The position numbers were made by a program, and so were the translations under genes. From the NCBI GenBank assembly GCA_013286315.1, contig JABDFX010000006.1, positions 1 to 64,000 on the forward strand: 64,000 nucleotides of DNA. Direction: 5' to 3'. This DNA comes from Bacteroidota bacterium (GTDB taxonomy: Bacteria; Bacteroidota; Bacteroidia; Chitinophagales; Chitinophagaceae). Each line of letters starts with the position of its first letter. Position 1 is the first letter of the stretch. The notes under the pieces are model-generated. The model ran no database searches. It worked only from the letters and a program-made list of their open reading frames with translations, and had not been told where the DNA came from. This document shows, piece after piece, positions 49,438 to 59,924 of this stretch.

Positions 49438-51834
49438 TCATTCAGTCCGTAATGACTTCACCGGATTCGCGATGGCTGCCTTTATTGCAGTATAACCCAC
49501 CGTAATCCACGCAATAACCAATGAGCATACAATAGTTCCGGCGAAAAACGATATACCGATTGTAATTCGATAAGTATATTGCTGAAACCACTGATGCATG
49601 TAATACCAGGCAACTGGCGATGCTATAAGAAAAGCCACAACAATAAGCATGGTGAATTCTTTTGACAACATCACCACAATATCGCGAACCGGGGCGCCAA
49701 GCACTTTGCGTATGCCGATTTCTTTTTTACGCTGAACCGCCATGAAGGCAACCAATCCGTACAAACCCAGACAGGATATGAATATGGCGATGCCGGAGAA
49801 TATTTTATATAGTTGGGAAAGCTGGTTTTCCTGTATGTAATAATCTTCAATGGACTGGTCCAGGAAATGATATTCAAAAACATAATCCGGGAAATTTGAA
49901 TTCCAGATATCCTGCATAGACCGGATAACAGATTCGGCCTTATTCAAATTGATTTTAATATTTGTCAATCCATAAGCGTCCTTTATGGTCGTTAACACCA
50001 CCGGATTGATGACATCCCGGAGGGAATTGACATGAAAATCTTTCACCACGCCAACAATCGGGCAAACATTTCCGTCGATATTAATCTTTATGCCGATGGC
50101 AGCCTGTGCATTTTTTATACCCAGATTTTTTACCACGGTTTCATTTACCACAAATTCACGCACGGTATCCGAAGGAAAATAAATCCTTCCGGCTACCAGT
50201 TTTAAATGATATAAATTAAAAAAAGCGGTGTCTGCAGGCCTCATACTCACAATCATATCGGGGCTGACATTATGGTTGGAAGGAAGGCGCAGGTCAGTGT
50301 ACCAACCGCCTCCCGAAGGCGCAAAACTGCTTATGCTCACGCTCTCAATGCCCGGCAGTTTTTTCAACTCATCTTTTAGTAAATTAAACTTTGTCCGGCT
50401 GAGGCTGTCTCCGGGAATGCCTGCATTGATGATGGCTTTTTTTGTAAAACCCATATCTGCCTGGCGGAAATAATTCATTTGTGTTACAATAATCAGAGTG
50501 CCGATAATCAACATCTGCGCAATAACAAATTGAAAGACTACCAGGCCTCTCCTCAGTGAAATACCTTTTTGGTTGCCACTCAGTAAGGCACTTTTTAAAA
50601 CATCCGCCGATTTGAATTCTGACAGAATCATAGCCGGATAGAAACCCGATAAGAATGTTACCAGCACCACCATGAAAATCATAAAGCCCATAAATGCCGA
50701 TCCGAATAAAATATTTTCCGACAAATGAATCCCAAGCAGGTTATTGATGAAAGGAATGCTGATAAAAACGACCAATAATGAGCAGAGCCAAGCAATTAAA
50801 ACAGTGATACCGGTTTCTCCTAAAAACTGCAACACCAGTTGGGCCCGGCTGCTTCCGAGTACTTTCCTTACGCCGACTTCTCTTGCCCGGTTTACAGCCT
50901 GGGCGGTAGTCAGATTGATAAAGTTTACGCAGGCAATAATCAACAAAAACCATCCGATCAGGCTGAACGCAAGAATAAGATCTCTGCTGAATGTAACACC
51001 ATTAAAATTTCCATAACGCGCGTCAAAATGTATGTCACCAAAACGCTGAAGAGATAAGTCATAATTTGGATTCACCGGTTTAATATGTTTATCAACAAAC
51101 CGGGCAAGCAGTTTATCAAACTCGCCCGGTGAAGCATTGTTGTTCAACTGCACAAGGCAATAATTATTATCTGAAATACTTCCCCAGTCTGTCAACATGG
51201 ATTTATTGACGAGACTTTCGTAGGACAAAACAACACCCAGCGGGAAATCTGTGTTAGGAGGAGGGTTTTCCAATATGCCGGTGACCTTCAAATTTAATTC
51301 ATATACTTTCAGTGTTTTTCCAATGGCTGTTTTCCAATTACCGAAATATTTTGAAGCGATATCTTTTGTCAGTAATACCGCATTGGGCCCGTTCAATGCA
51401 GTTGCCATATTACCTTCCGCAAGGGGGAAGTTGAATATCCTGAAAAATTGCGTTTCGGCAACAAACACTTTCGGTTCCTTAAATTTATTTAAGGCAGAGC
51501 CGTTCGCCGCGGTTACGTCCACCTGTATATTGTATCCGCAATAAATGGCCGCCACATCTTTCAGCTGCGGGGCCTCCGTACGCAAAGTCTGAGTTACGGG
51601 AAATGGAACGCCTGCCCTGTATTCCCTGGCAACAATATTTTTGCCGGTGCGTACAACCCGATAGATATTATTTTTATCCGGATGAAAATCATCGAAGCTT
51701 TCCTCATATTTAATTACCAGAAATATTAAAAAAAAAGCAGCAAAACCAACCATCAGACCGGCGATATTGATAACTGAGTTATTCTTATGTCGCTGAAAAT
51801 TGCGCTGTGCTGTTTTGAAGTAGTTTTTAAGCAT
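49438..51834 (-). CDS. FtsX/MacB-type ABC transporter permease
   Basis: Start moved to MLKNYFKTAQRNFQRHKNNSVINIAGLMVGFAAFFLIFLVIKYEESFD...NRAREVGVRKVLGSSRAQLVLQF...EIGIRKVLGAPVRDIVVMLSKEF...IANPVKSLRTE. Confidence 0.92.
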   Translation of the reverse strand: MLKNYFKTAQRNFQRHKNNSVINIAGLMVGFAAFFLIFLVIKYEESFDDFHPDKNNIYRVVRTGKNIVAREYRAGVPFPVTQTLRTEAPQLKDVAAIYCGYNIQVDVTAANGSALNKFKEPKVFVAETQFFRIFNFPLAEGNMATALNGPNAVLLTKDIASKYFGNWKTAIGKTLKVYELNLKVTGILENPPPNTDFPLGVVLSYESLVNKSMLTDWGSISDNNYCLVQLNNNASPGEFDKLLARFVDKHIKPVNPNYDLSLQRFGDIHFDARYGNFNGVTFSRDLILAFSLIGWFLLIIACVNFINLTTAQAVNRAREVGVRKVLGSSRAQLVLQFLGETGITVLIAWLCSLLVVFISIPFINNLLGIHLSENILFGSAFMGFMIFMVVLVTFLSGFYPAMILSEFKSADVLKSALLSGNQKGISLRRGLVVFQFVIAQMLIIGTLIIVTQMNYFRQADMGFTKKAIINAGIPGDSLSRTKFNLLKDELKKLPGIESVSISSFAPSGGGWYTDLRLPSNHNVSPDMIVSMRPADTAFFNLYHLKLVAGRIYFPSDTVREFVVNETVVKNLGIKNAQAAIGIKINIDGNVCPIVGVVKDFHVNSLRDVINPVVLTTIKDAYGLTNIKINLNKAESVIRSMQDIWNSNFPDYVFEYHFLDQSIEDYYIQENQLSQLYKIFSGIAIFISCLGLYGLVAFMAVQRKKEIGIRKVLGAPVRDIVVMLSKEFTMLIVVAFLIASPVAWYYMHQWFQQYTYRITIGISFFAGTIVCSLVIAWITVGYTAIKAAIANPVKSLRTE

Positions 51835-52003
51835 AAAAACAATTTCTGATAAATGAGACGCGCTAATAGAATGCCATAAAATTATATGCTTATGAATCAA
51901 TTCAATAAAACAATATTTTGTCTTTAACCTGCCCGGTTTTGATACAATGACTGCCCGGTTTGGAAACTCAATCACCTATTCATCAAATCTGATCGCCAAA
52001 TGA

Positions 52004-52507
52004 TTATTTATTTATGCTCAACAATAATTCATCCAGTTTTTCCAGGGTGGCCATCATACCCTGTTCCATGCCCATCTGAATAACTTTTTCCAAATCTGCA
52101 AGAGATTGATAGGTTACGATCGTTTCTACCAAAGTATTTTTACCCTTATCTGTGAAATTAATCCGCCAGTCTGCACGGGGCATATCCTTGTTTATTTCCC
52201 CTTCCGCATTAGAGAAAGCGTCTAATGTTGTATAATAGTCTATGGGTTTTATTTTAACGTATTCTGTCCAACCCCAATATTCTGTGCCGCCTGGTTCTAC
52301 CATCGCATAGTGCCAGTGTCCACCCTCCCGAAAGTCCATGGATTTTGTTTTCGTTGTTAACGGTTTGGGAGCAAACCACCGGTTAAGCAATTCTCTTTTG
52401 GTATAACAATCCCAAACCAGTTGCCGGCCGGCCAAAAACTCACGCCTGATCGTCAGCGTATTTTTTTCCTTATCTGCGATGAAATCAAATTGCAAATTGT
52501 TTTTCAT
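52004..52507 (-). CDS. SRPBCC/AHSA1-family protein
   Basis: TLTIRREFLAGRQLVWDCYTKRELLNRWFAPKPLTTKTKSMDFREGGHWHYAMVEPGG; start at MKNNLQFDF. Confidence 0.9.
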   Translation of the reverse strand: MKNNLQFDFIADKEKNTLTIRREFLAGRQLVWDCYTKRELLNRWFAPKPLTTKTKSMDFREGGHWHYAMVEPGGTEYWGWTEYVKIKPIDYYTTLDAFSNAEGEINKDMPRADWRINFTDKGKNTLVETIVTYQSLADLEKVIQMGMEQGMMATLEKLDELLLSINK

Positions 52508-52824
52508 TTTTTTCGTTTTTTTATGGTTGATAATAATTTGTCGAGCTGATCGAATCGTTTCTCCCAAATCTTCCTGAATTGTTCCAGCCATTTGTCTATC
52601 TCTTTCATTTTATTAATTTCAAGTTGATAATAAATTTCTCTTCCCTGGTATTCCTGATTCACCAGGTCACATTCAGTGAGTATTTTTAAATGCTTTGAAA
52701 CCGCTTGCCGGGTGGTATCAAAATGCTCGGCAATGGCATTGGGCGTCATCGATTGTACTGCAATCAAAGCGATGATGGCCCTTCGTGTAGGGTCAGCTAT
52801 AGCTTGAAAAATATCTCTTCTCAT
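52504..52824 (-). CDS. ArsR-family HTH regulator
   Basis: MRRDIFQAIADPTRRAIIALIAVQSMTPNAIAEHFDTTRQAVSKHLKILTECDLVNQEYQGREIYYQL. Overlaps the SRPBCC gene by 4 bp. Confidence 0.93.
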   Translation of the reverse strand: MRRDIFQAIADPTRRAIIALIAVQSMTPNAIAEHFDTTRQAVSKHLKILTECDLVNQEYQGREIYYQLEINKMKEIDKWLEQFRKIWEKRFDQLDKLLSTIKKRKK

Positions 52825-53124
52825 GGGCTTATTATTTATTAAGAAACCATTCGGTTGCAAACATATGTGCAACTAATCGGTTTCACAAATTTATTTTTAT
52901 AAAATGTCCGGGGAGCGGTTGAGTTTTAATACCTGGAACGATACAGATATGCGATTTTCTTAACTTTGGAATATGAATAAGCGAGCGGACTCCACTGCTT
53001 CAGATTTCAATGCCGAATTAAGGCTAAAAGGATTTAAAGCCTATGCAATAGACGGTAAGTCAGGCGGCGGGCATAACTATAGCCGGAAAGACTTTTATAA
53101 CCTGATTGAAAATAAAAGAAGCGT

Positions 53125-53967
53125 ATGCAAAACAAAAAAGTTTGGCTCATCACAGGAGCCGGTCGTGGTATGGGTGTCGATATTGCGAAAGCTGCTCTGG
53201 CCGCTGGTAACAGTGTGGTTGCCACCGGCCGCAATACAAATAAGATAATCCAGGCACTGGGTGAATCTGAAGATTTATTGGTCGTGAAGCTTGACATCAC
53301 CAAACCTTCCGACGCAGAGTCGGCTGTTCAGGCTGCAGTCGAGAAGTTTGGACACCTCGATGTGCTGGTTAATAATGCTGCCAGTTTTTATGCCGGCTAT
53401 TTTGAGGAACTGTCTCAGGAACAAATGGAACGACAATTGTCGACCAGTCTGGTCGGTCCTATGAATGTAACCCGTGCTGTCCTGCCTGTGATGCGCAAAC
53501 AGCGCTCGGGTCAGATTATTTCCATTTCGTCCACTGCGGGACTTATTGGATTTGAGTTCGGCACTGCATATGCCGCATCAAAGTTCGGACTGGAAGGCTG
53601 GATGCAGTCGCTGCAGGCAGAGGTCGAACCATTCGGCATCAATACCACCATTGTCAATCCCGGTTTTTTTCGAACAGAACTTCTCACAGAGGAGTCAACC
53701 AATTTTGCAACGCATTCCATCGATGATTACAATGAACGCAGAGTGCAGCAAATGCAGTTTTGGAAGGGATACAATGGTCAGCAGACCGGCGACCCGTCCA
53801 AACTCGCCAAAGCATTGATTAAAATCTCGAACCAGGAAAAGCCTCCGCGACGTTTTATTGCAGGTGCAGATGCCATTGGCACCGCAGAGCAGGTCGTTGC
53901 CACACTTCAACAGCAAATCAATGCTTATCGCGACCTTTCCTCTTCTCTCGCATTCGGAAGCGTATAG
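53125..53967 (+). CDS. SDR-family oxidoreductase
   Basis: VWLITGAGRGMGVDIAKAALAAGNSVVATGRN...DVLVNNAASFYAGYF...IISISSTAGLIGFEFGTAYAASKFGLEGW. Confidence 0.94.
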   Translation: MQNKKVWLITGAGRGMGVDIAKAALAAGNSVVATGRNTNKIIQALGESEDLLVVKLDITKPSDAESAVQAAVEKFGHLDVLVNNAASFYAGYFEELSQEQMERQLSTSLVGPMNVTRAVLPVMRKQRSGQIISISSTAGLIGFEFGTAYAASKFGLEGWMQSLQAEVEPFGINTTIVNPGFFRTELLTEESTNFATHSIDDYNERRVQQMQFWKGYNGQQTGDPSKLAKALIKISNQEKPPRRFIAGADAIGTAEQVVATLQQQINAYRDLSSSLAFGSV

Positions 53968-54238
53968 CTTTGGTTATTTTTTACAGTATAGTTCAGGGTC
54001 ATTTCAGTGGATTTCCAGGTCTTCGTGCCGGTGATGAAATAGAATTTCATCCCCCGACGGGCCTTCTACCGTTCAATTAGATGACTATTATAGAAGACTA
54101 TTATTGCCGGATTTTACATATTGCAGGTTTTTACAATATCTTTAGCCCGGACTATTATTGGGAAGCTTGAAATATTGGAAAAGTCGACTGAACTCGATAG
54201 TATCCTGTGAAAATCAAAGCCCCCTGAAAAGTATTGCT

Positions 54239-56053
54239 ATGATAAAAATTTCCAGATTACCTGTTCAGTATCCCTGTTCCTTACTTGTCATTCGCAGCCT
54301 TATCTTAACTCCTCTCTTATTCGTTTCCTGCAAGCCAAGCTATATATCTCCAAAAGACGGAACTGTTTCGCTTGGAACCCCTTTGTACATAACATTACCA
54401 AAGGGCTATATTTCCCTGACCTATGATGATGGTCCGGGCCCGGGAACCCTGGATCTTGCGAAATGGCTTCACAGTGAACATATTTGCGCTACTTTTTTTG
54501 TTGTTGGAGATTCTGAACCGGGAGGCGGATATATGCACTATCCTTTATTGGACAGTCTCATTTATTATGGACAGAGAATAGGCAACCACACGCTTAACCA
54601 TCGTGACCTGAGGACTCTTTCCTGTCCGGATCGAATATATCAAATCAAGCAGAATCAGTTGGCTATTGATCCTCTGATACTTAATAATCTATGTTATTTT
54701 ACTCCCCCCTGGTTCAGCTGGTCACGGCCTGTGTCTGACTGTATACTTTCTGATCCGGAATTAAATCACCTGAGAGGTCCTATCGGTATGACCTTTGATT
54801 CAGAAGATTATTTGTACAGAAAATACGAGTCTGCAACTATATGTGCGAATAAATTTGTTCACGATTCCACCAATGTAAAAAGGTTTAACAGAAGAGACGG
54901 CGGCATTATTAAGATGCATGATTTCAATTCCTATGTTGATAAGGATTTTGCTTTGGAGGAAACAAAGATGATCGTAAATCTTCTGAAGTCCAGGGGATAT
55001 GTGTTCGTTTCACCTACGCTTGAATTTTCGCCTTCCGAATCAAATCTCGTTCAGCCCGGTGAATTTTCCGGAGACCAAAAATGGGCCACAAAACATTTCC
55101 AGTCGATACGCCTGGCCGATGTAAATGGAGACGGGAAGGCCGACATCATCGGCCGCAATGCAGAAGGTATTCATGTTGCGCTATCAACAGGATTGGGATT
55201 TGCAAATGAAGAAGTGTGGAGTCGTGAGTTTTCAGATAAGGAGGGCTGGGGTGCAAAGGAATACAGCTCCACCATCAGGTGGGCAGATGTAAATGGTGAT
55301 CACAACGCCGATCTCATCATCAGAAGCCGGGATGGCATACGGGTAGCATTAAGTACAGGAAATGGTTTTGAACAATCAACTCTCTGGACAAATTATTTTT
55401 CTGATGATCCAACACAACCATGGAAGAAAGTGGTAGGTTATTCAGGAACCATTTGCGCGGCAGACGTAAATGGTGACGGATTTGCAGATATTGTGGCGAG
55501 AGGGCCCGGCGGAATATATGTGAGCTTGTCTTCATCCAGTTCATTCCTGCCGCCAAGCATATGGACTACTGAATTTTCTGATCTGGGTACTATTGCATGG
55601 AAAGACGCAAAATACAGCTCAACTTTTCAACTGGCCGACGTGAATGGTGATGGCATGGCTGATCTGATCGCAAGAGGTCCTAAGGGTATATTGGTCAGTT
55701 TATCAAAGGGAAATGGATTTCAACCTGCCTCCTTATGGTCTGCTTCATTTTCCGATGCAAGTGGATGGGGCAATGATGTGAGTAAATATGGAGCGATCCG
55801 TCTCGGTGATGTCAATGGAGACGGAAAGGCAGATATCATTGCAAAGTCTAAGGATGGAATACATGTCCTGCTATCCAATGGCCACGCCTTTCAGGATGAT
55901 ATGATCTGGTACCATTCGGACTTCAATGATTATCCGGGATTAATGGCTCCTTTTTATAGTAACACGCTGCAATGTGGCGATATTAACGGAGACCACCGTT
56001 GCGATTTTATATTACGTACAGGAGATGGAATAGGCGGGGCTCTTGCTCCTTAG
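54239..56053 (+). CDS. Polysaccharide deacetylase fused to C-terminal FG-GAP/VCBS repeats
   Basis: NodB-like motifs YISLTYDDGPGPGTLDLAKWL and GNHTLNHRDL. At least five repeats of ADVNGDGKADIIGRNAEGIHVALSTGLGF type after residue ~300. Confidence 0.9.
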   Translation: MIKISRLPVQYPCSLLVIRSLILTPLLFVSCKPSYISPKDGTVSLGTPLYITLPKGYISLTYDDGPGPGTLDLAKWLHSEHICATFFVVGDSEPGGGYMHYPLLDSLIYYGQRIGNHTLNHRDLRTLSCPDRIYQIKQNQLAIDPLILNNLCYFTPPWFSWSRPVSDCILSDPELNHLRGPIGMTFDSEDYLYRKYESATICANKFVHDSTNVKRFNRRDGGIIKMHDFNSYVDKDFALEETKMIVNLLKSRGYVFVSPTLEFSPSESNLVQPGEFSGDQKWATKHFQSIRLADVNGDGKADIIGRNAEGIHVALSTGLGFANEEVWSREFSDKEGWGAKEYSSTIRWADVNGDHNADLIIRSRDGIRVALSTGNGFEQSTLWTNYFSDDPTQPWKKVVGYSGTICAADVNGDGFADIVARGPGGIYVSLSSSSSFLPPSIWTTEFSDLGTIAWKDAKYSSTFQLADVNGDGMADLIARGPKGILVSLSKGNGFQPASLWSASFSDASGWGNDVSKYGAIRLGDVNGDGKADIIAKSKDGIHVLLSNGHAFQDDMIWYHSDFNDYPGLMAPFYSNTLQCGDINGDHRCDFILRTGDGIGGALAP

Positions 56054-56305
56054 AATACTTCATAAAACCTTCCTGGATAAATCCTTTTACCTCAACGCAT
56101 CCTGATGAGACGGGACTAAGTGCATACGAAGCCCGGGCGATAGACATTCAATGAAGTAGAAAAATGAATATTGTACAATTCTTTTTTGTTTCTCTCTGAT
56201 AATTTGGTAGTTTTCTGATCCATTTTTTCGATAGTCCCACCCTACTCAAACGAACGTCGCCATTGCGGCCTAAAAATTGTAATTACTCATTTAAAACAAT
56301 ACAAA

Positions 56306-57007
56306 ATGAAAAAAACGCCTCTAGTCCTGATAGTGGCCCTCCTATTTGCCTGCAATAATGGCCCGGCTAAAGAAGATCAAAAAACTGATACTGCGGCGGC
56401 GGTTGCTCCTGCTGAAGTGAAACCGGTGTTTACTCCATTCAAAGTCGTTATCGTGCAGCAAAAAGTGAAAAATTTCGGAAAAGCGGAAACAGAATATTTT
56501 AACCGGGACTCGCTCCGTAACACTTATGGAATTACCCACTATGTAATTGGTCGTGATGCAAAAGATTCCAACACTGTTTTTGTTGTCGACAAAATACAAG
56601 ACGAAGAAAAAGCGAAAGCTTTTTATGCCCTGCCCGGCGCGAAAGAAACTATGAAGAAGGCAGGTGTCATGAACCCTCCCGGATTTACATTTGCAGAATT
56701 CGTGACCGGCAACGATAACCCCGTGCAATACCTCGACGGTATGGCGATCACCCATCATGTAAAAGATTTCGGCACCTGGATGAAGGCTTTTGATGCTGAA
56801 GGCGATTCTGTAAGAAGAGCCAATGGATTAATAACTCGAGGTATCGCCCGTAATCTCAATGATTCCAACACTGTATCCATTTTATTCGAAGTCAGCGATA
56901 TGGCAAAGGCGAAAGCAAGATCCTCCAGCCCTGAGTTGAAAAAAATAATGACAGATGCCGGGGTGGATAGCCCTCCAACTGTCCGCTGGTACAAGCTCAT
57001 AAAGTAA
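56306..57007 (+). CDS. Lipoprotein with two tandem ~85-aa homologous domains
   Basis: Lipobox-like ALLFACNNG. Repeated pattern VKNFGKAETEYFNRDSLRNTYGITHYVIGRDAKDSNTVFVVDKIQDEEKAKAF... and VKDFGTWMKAFDAEGDSVRRANGLITRGIARNLNDSNTVSILFEVSDMAKAKAR.... Confidence 0.7.
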   Translation: MKKTPLVLIVALLFACNNGPAKEDQKTDTAAAVAPAEVKPVFTPFKVVIVQQKVKNFGKAETEYFNRDSLRNTYGITHYVIGRDAKDSNTVFVVDKIQDEEKAKAFYALPGAKETMKKAGVMNPPGFTFAEFVTGNDNPVQYLDGMAITHHVKDFGTWMKAFDAEGDSVRRANGLITRGIARNLNDSNTVSILFEVSDMAKAKARSSSPELKKIMTDAGVDSPPTVRWYKLIK

Positions 57008-57130
57008 GCGTAACGCTTAACGCGTAACGCGTAACGTTAGTGCTTTAGTGATCAGTTTCTTAGTCAGAACTCTATATGGCTGGGAAACTGATTTACTGGC
57101 CTTACGCCTTCGCCTTACGCCTTGGCCCTA
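57004..57130. repeat. Palindromic intergenic element spanning the gap between convergent genes, GCGTAACG/AAGGCGTA type
   Basis: Left gtaagcgtaacgcttaacgcgtaacgcgtaacgttag (57004-57040). Inner ATCAGTTTC/GAAACTGAT (57051-57059, 57084-57092). Right ggccttacgccttcgccttacgccttggcccta (57098-57130). Covers both stop codons. Confidence 0.78.
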
Positions 57131-58330
57131 ATTTTTTTCCTCTCTGAATCCGACTATAAATAACACGGTAACAACTATGGCAAAGTACATTGGAATGGTC
57201 CAGAAATGCTGCCATTGCTGAAGGGAAGAGCCATTACCCATGATGTTGTTGAAGATCCAGCCTGCGGCCAGTGTTCCCAGTCCCTGCCCCACCCCATAAG
57301 AGACCAGCACAAAAAGGCCCTGCGCCTGTGCGCGGATTTCGGGCGTGGCTTTTTTATCGATATATATCTGTCCGGCTACATAAACAAAATCATAACAGCA
57401 GCCATGTAAAACAATGCCGGCCATGATCATCCATCCAATGGCATCCGGTGCGGCCCATGCAAATAACGCGTAGCGGCAGACCCAGGCCAGCATGCCCGTG
57501 AGTAAAACCCATTTGAGACCGAATCGTGCAAAGAACCAGGGCAATATCAGTAAAAAGAGGATCTCGGACATTTGCCCGAATGTCATTTTGAATGCAGGGT
57601 TTGTAATATGAGCGGATTGCAGGAATACCGGCACATAAGAAAAATAAGCCGCAAAGGGCACACTGATCAGCAGCAGGCTGATGATAAAAATGATGAAGGG
57701 CCCTGATTTCAATTTTGCAAAGGCATCTGCACCGATCACGTCGCGGAAAGACATTTTTTTGCCCGCACCTGCCGGGGGAATATGCGGCAGTGTAAAACAA
57801 TATAAACCCATCAGGAGTCCGCCGATTCCTGAAATGCGCATAGGCGTGGCCGTGGCATCACCCTGAAGAAGTTTACTCACCACGAAGCCGGCAGCGATCC
57901 ATCCGATCGTTCCGAATAATCGGATGATCGGAAATTGTTTTTCGCGGTTGTCCAGCAAATGAAATGCGGTAGCCGCCGCGAGGTTTACCGTTGGCATATA
58001 ACAAAGCATATGCAATAAAAGGAACCCAAGAAATAAAGGAGTTGATATAAAATTTCCTTCGGCAAAGAATGGTGCACAAAAAACAAATATGCCACTCAGG
58101 ATATGCATCCATCCAAGTACTTTCTGAACAGGGAAAAACCGGTCGGCGATCATGCCAAGAAAAAACGGGGAAACAATGGCGCCGATGGCGCTCGTCATAT
58201 AAGCCAGATAGATCACATCGCCCATGCCATGACTCTTCATATAATTTCCACCCGTGGCATACCATGCTCCCCAGATAAAGAATTGCAAAAACATCATGAT
58301 GCTGAGGCGGGTCTTCGCGTATCGAAGCAT
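57128..58330 (-). CDS. MFS transporter, nucleoside:H+ symporter-like (NupG/XapB type)
   Basis: Start moved to MLRYAKTRLSIMMFLQFFIWGAWYATGGNYMKSHGMGDVIYLAYMTSAIGAIVSPFFLGMIADRFF. Confidence 0.88.
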   Translation of the reverse strand: MLRYAKTRLSIMMFLQFFIWGAWYATGGNYMKSHGMGDVIYLAYMTSAIGAIVSPFFLGMIADRFFPVQKVLGWMHILSGIFVFCAPFFAEGNFISTPLFLGFLLLHMLCYMPTVNLAAATAFHLLDNREKQFPIIRLFGTIGWIAAGFVVSKLLQGDATATPMRISGIGGLLMGLYCFTLPHIPPAGAGKKMSFRDVIGADAFAKLKSGPFIIFIISLLLISVPFAAYFSYVPVFLQSAHITNPAFKMTFGQMSEILFLLILPWFFARFGLKWVLLTGMLAWVCRYALFAWAAPDAIGWMIMAGIVLHGCCYDFVYVAGQIYIDKKATPEIRAQAQGLFVLVSYGVGQGLGTLAAGWIFNNIMGNGSSLQQWQHFWTIPMYFAIVVTVLFIVGFREEKN

Positions 58331-58350
58331 GGTTGTTTTATGGATAATCG

Positions 58351-59298
58351 CTAAGCCAACACGGCCTGCTGTACCAGTTGTTTCATGTATTGAAGGGAAA
58401 TACGCGTAGCATGATCCACTTCTTCGATGCCCGCCAGTTGATGATTCCTGATCACCGGCAAACAATATTCTGATGTGAGATAACCCGTATAACCGGCATG
58501 ATATAAAGCTTCAATGTAAGCCTGGTAATTGATCAGATCGCCGGTAGAAGGAGAAGGATCCTGTATAATCTCACCATTTTTTTTCTGGCTAAAATTCCAG
58601 GCCCCATAATGCGTGTGCACGATTTGTCCCTGGCATTTCTCTACTGCTTCACGAATATATTCATCGCTCTGGCGCTCGTAGAATAAGGGCACATCAATAC
58701 AAAGCTTTACGTTACGGCGGTCAATTTCCTGCATCATGGTCAGCGTATCCTCGTATCCTTTTGATAATACCGGTGCATGATTCTGCAATGCCAGGGTAAT
58801 CCCCATATCAGAAGCGATATCGGCCACTTCCCGTATTCCTTCCACACAGTGATTCCATTTTCTTAGTTCGGCCGGCCATAACCGTTTATAATAATTGCCT
58901 CTTTCAAATTGACCATACAGGGCTATATCCTCTTCATCATTGATCAGTCCGGGCCAGGCCGCAAAAACTTTTACCAGATCGACTCCCAGGTCCTTGGCCA
59001 TTTCCAGCACATAGCGCATCATGGCCAGATTGTTCTCCCTTTCTTCCATATGCTTCCCTGCAAAATTCGACATACTTTCAACCGCACACAATGTGATACC
59101 CTCGTCAGCAGCCAGATTTTTTATTCGTGTCCGATCGGTTTTATTCAAATCCAGTGGAGAAGCAACCGGTCGTTTGGTTTCCACAGCCAGGGCATCAAAT
59201 CCAAATTCTTTGGCCCGGTGAATCTGATCTTCCAAAGACAAGGACTTCCCTTTGTAAAACAATCCACCATATGTTACGGTTAATAAAGCAAATTTCAT
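58351..59298 (-). CDS. Sugar phosphate isomerase/epimerase (xylose isomerase-like TIM barrel)
   Basis: MKFALLTVTYGGLFYKGKSLSLEDQIHRAKEFGFDALAVETKRP...MGITLALQNHAPVLSKGYEDTLTMMQEIDRRNVKLCIDVPLF. Confidence 0.87.
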   Translation of the reverse strand: MKFALLTVTYGGLFYKGKSLSLEDQIHRAKEFGFDALAVETKRPVASPLDLNKTDRTRIKNLAADEGITLCAVESMSNFAGKHMEERENNLAMMRYVLEMAKDLGVDLVKVFAAWPGLINDEEDIALYGQFERGNYYKRLWPAELRKWNHCVEGIREVADIASDMGITLALQNHAPVLSKGYEDTLTMMQEIDRRNVKLCIDVPLFYERQSDEYIREAVEKCQGQIVHTHYGAWNFSQKKNGEIIQDPSPSTGDLINYQAYIEALYHAGYTGYLTSEYCLPVIRNHQLAGIEEVDHATRISLQYMKQLVQQAVLA

Positions 59299-59397
59299 AT
59301 CGTCAGATTTGCATTTTTCTTACTGTAATATAATAATTTTTTCGCTCGTAATTGAGAACAGAAAGGAGTTCCCGAGGCCTGCCATCTGTCAATTTGT

Positions 59398-59601
59398 TCA
59401 CTGCTCTCCTGACTTCCTGATCGCTTTTACAATGAGAATGATCAGTCCGGTTACCATGAACAAAATAGCCGGTGTTCTGGTTGTCGAAATGGGTGACGAC
59501 TTTTTGTAGTGCAACGCGCCGAATAAATTCAAAATACCTAAAATGATAAATCCGAAAGCAACCACGGTGCCCAAACTAACAGATCGTTCCTTATCGCTCA
59601 T
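59398..59601 (-). CDS. Small two-TM membrane protein
   Basis: 67 aa with two hydrophobic helices (VAFGFIILGILNLFGALHY, ILFMVTGLIILIVKAI). Confidence 0.5.
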   Translation of the reverse strand: MSDKERSVSLGTVVAFGFIILGILNLFGALHYKKSSPISTTRTPAILFMVTGLIILIVKAIRKSGEQ

Positions 59602-59924
59602 GATTGGATGTTTTGTATTTAACGATTGAGAAAATTAGAATTTTCTTTTGACTTAGCGCGCATGTAAACAGGAGCCATTACAGGTGGGGGCATCGCCTGG
59701 CATTGATAAGGTGAGATATGGCCATTAAAATTACCCAATACTTCAAGTGAATATAATATGGAGGATGCCGGCATAATTACTTTATTATCAATATATTACA
59801 CAAGTTAGAATCAATGTCTCCCATCATGCAATAAATCCCGTAACTGGTTGTTTTATAAGGTACGGCTGACTATTTTACAGGGCCATTCCGCCCGCGGAAA
59901 TAGCCGGCCGTCAAATAAAATCCA

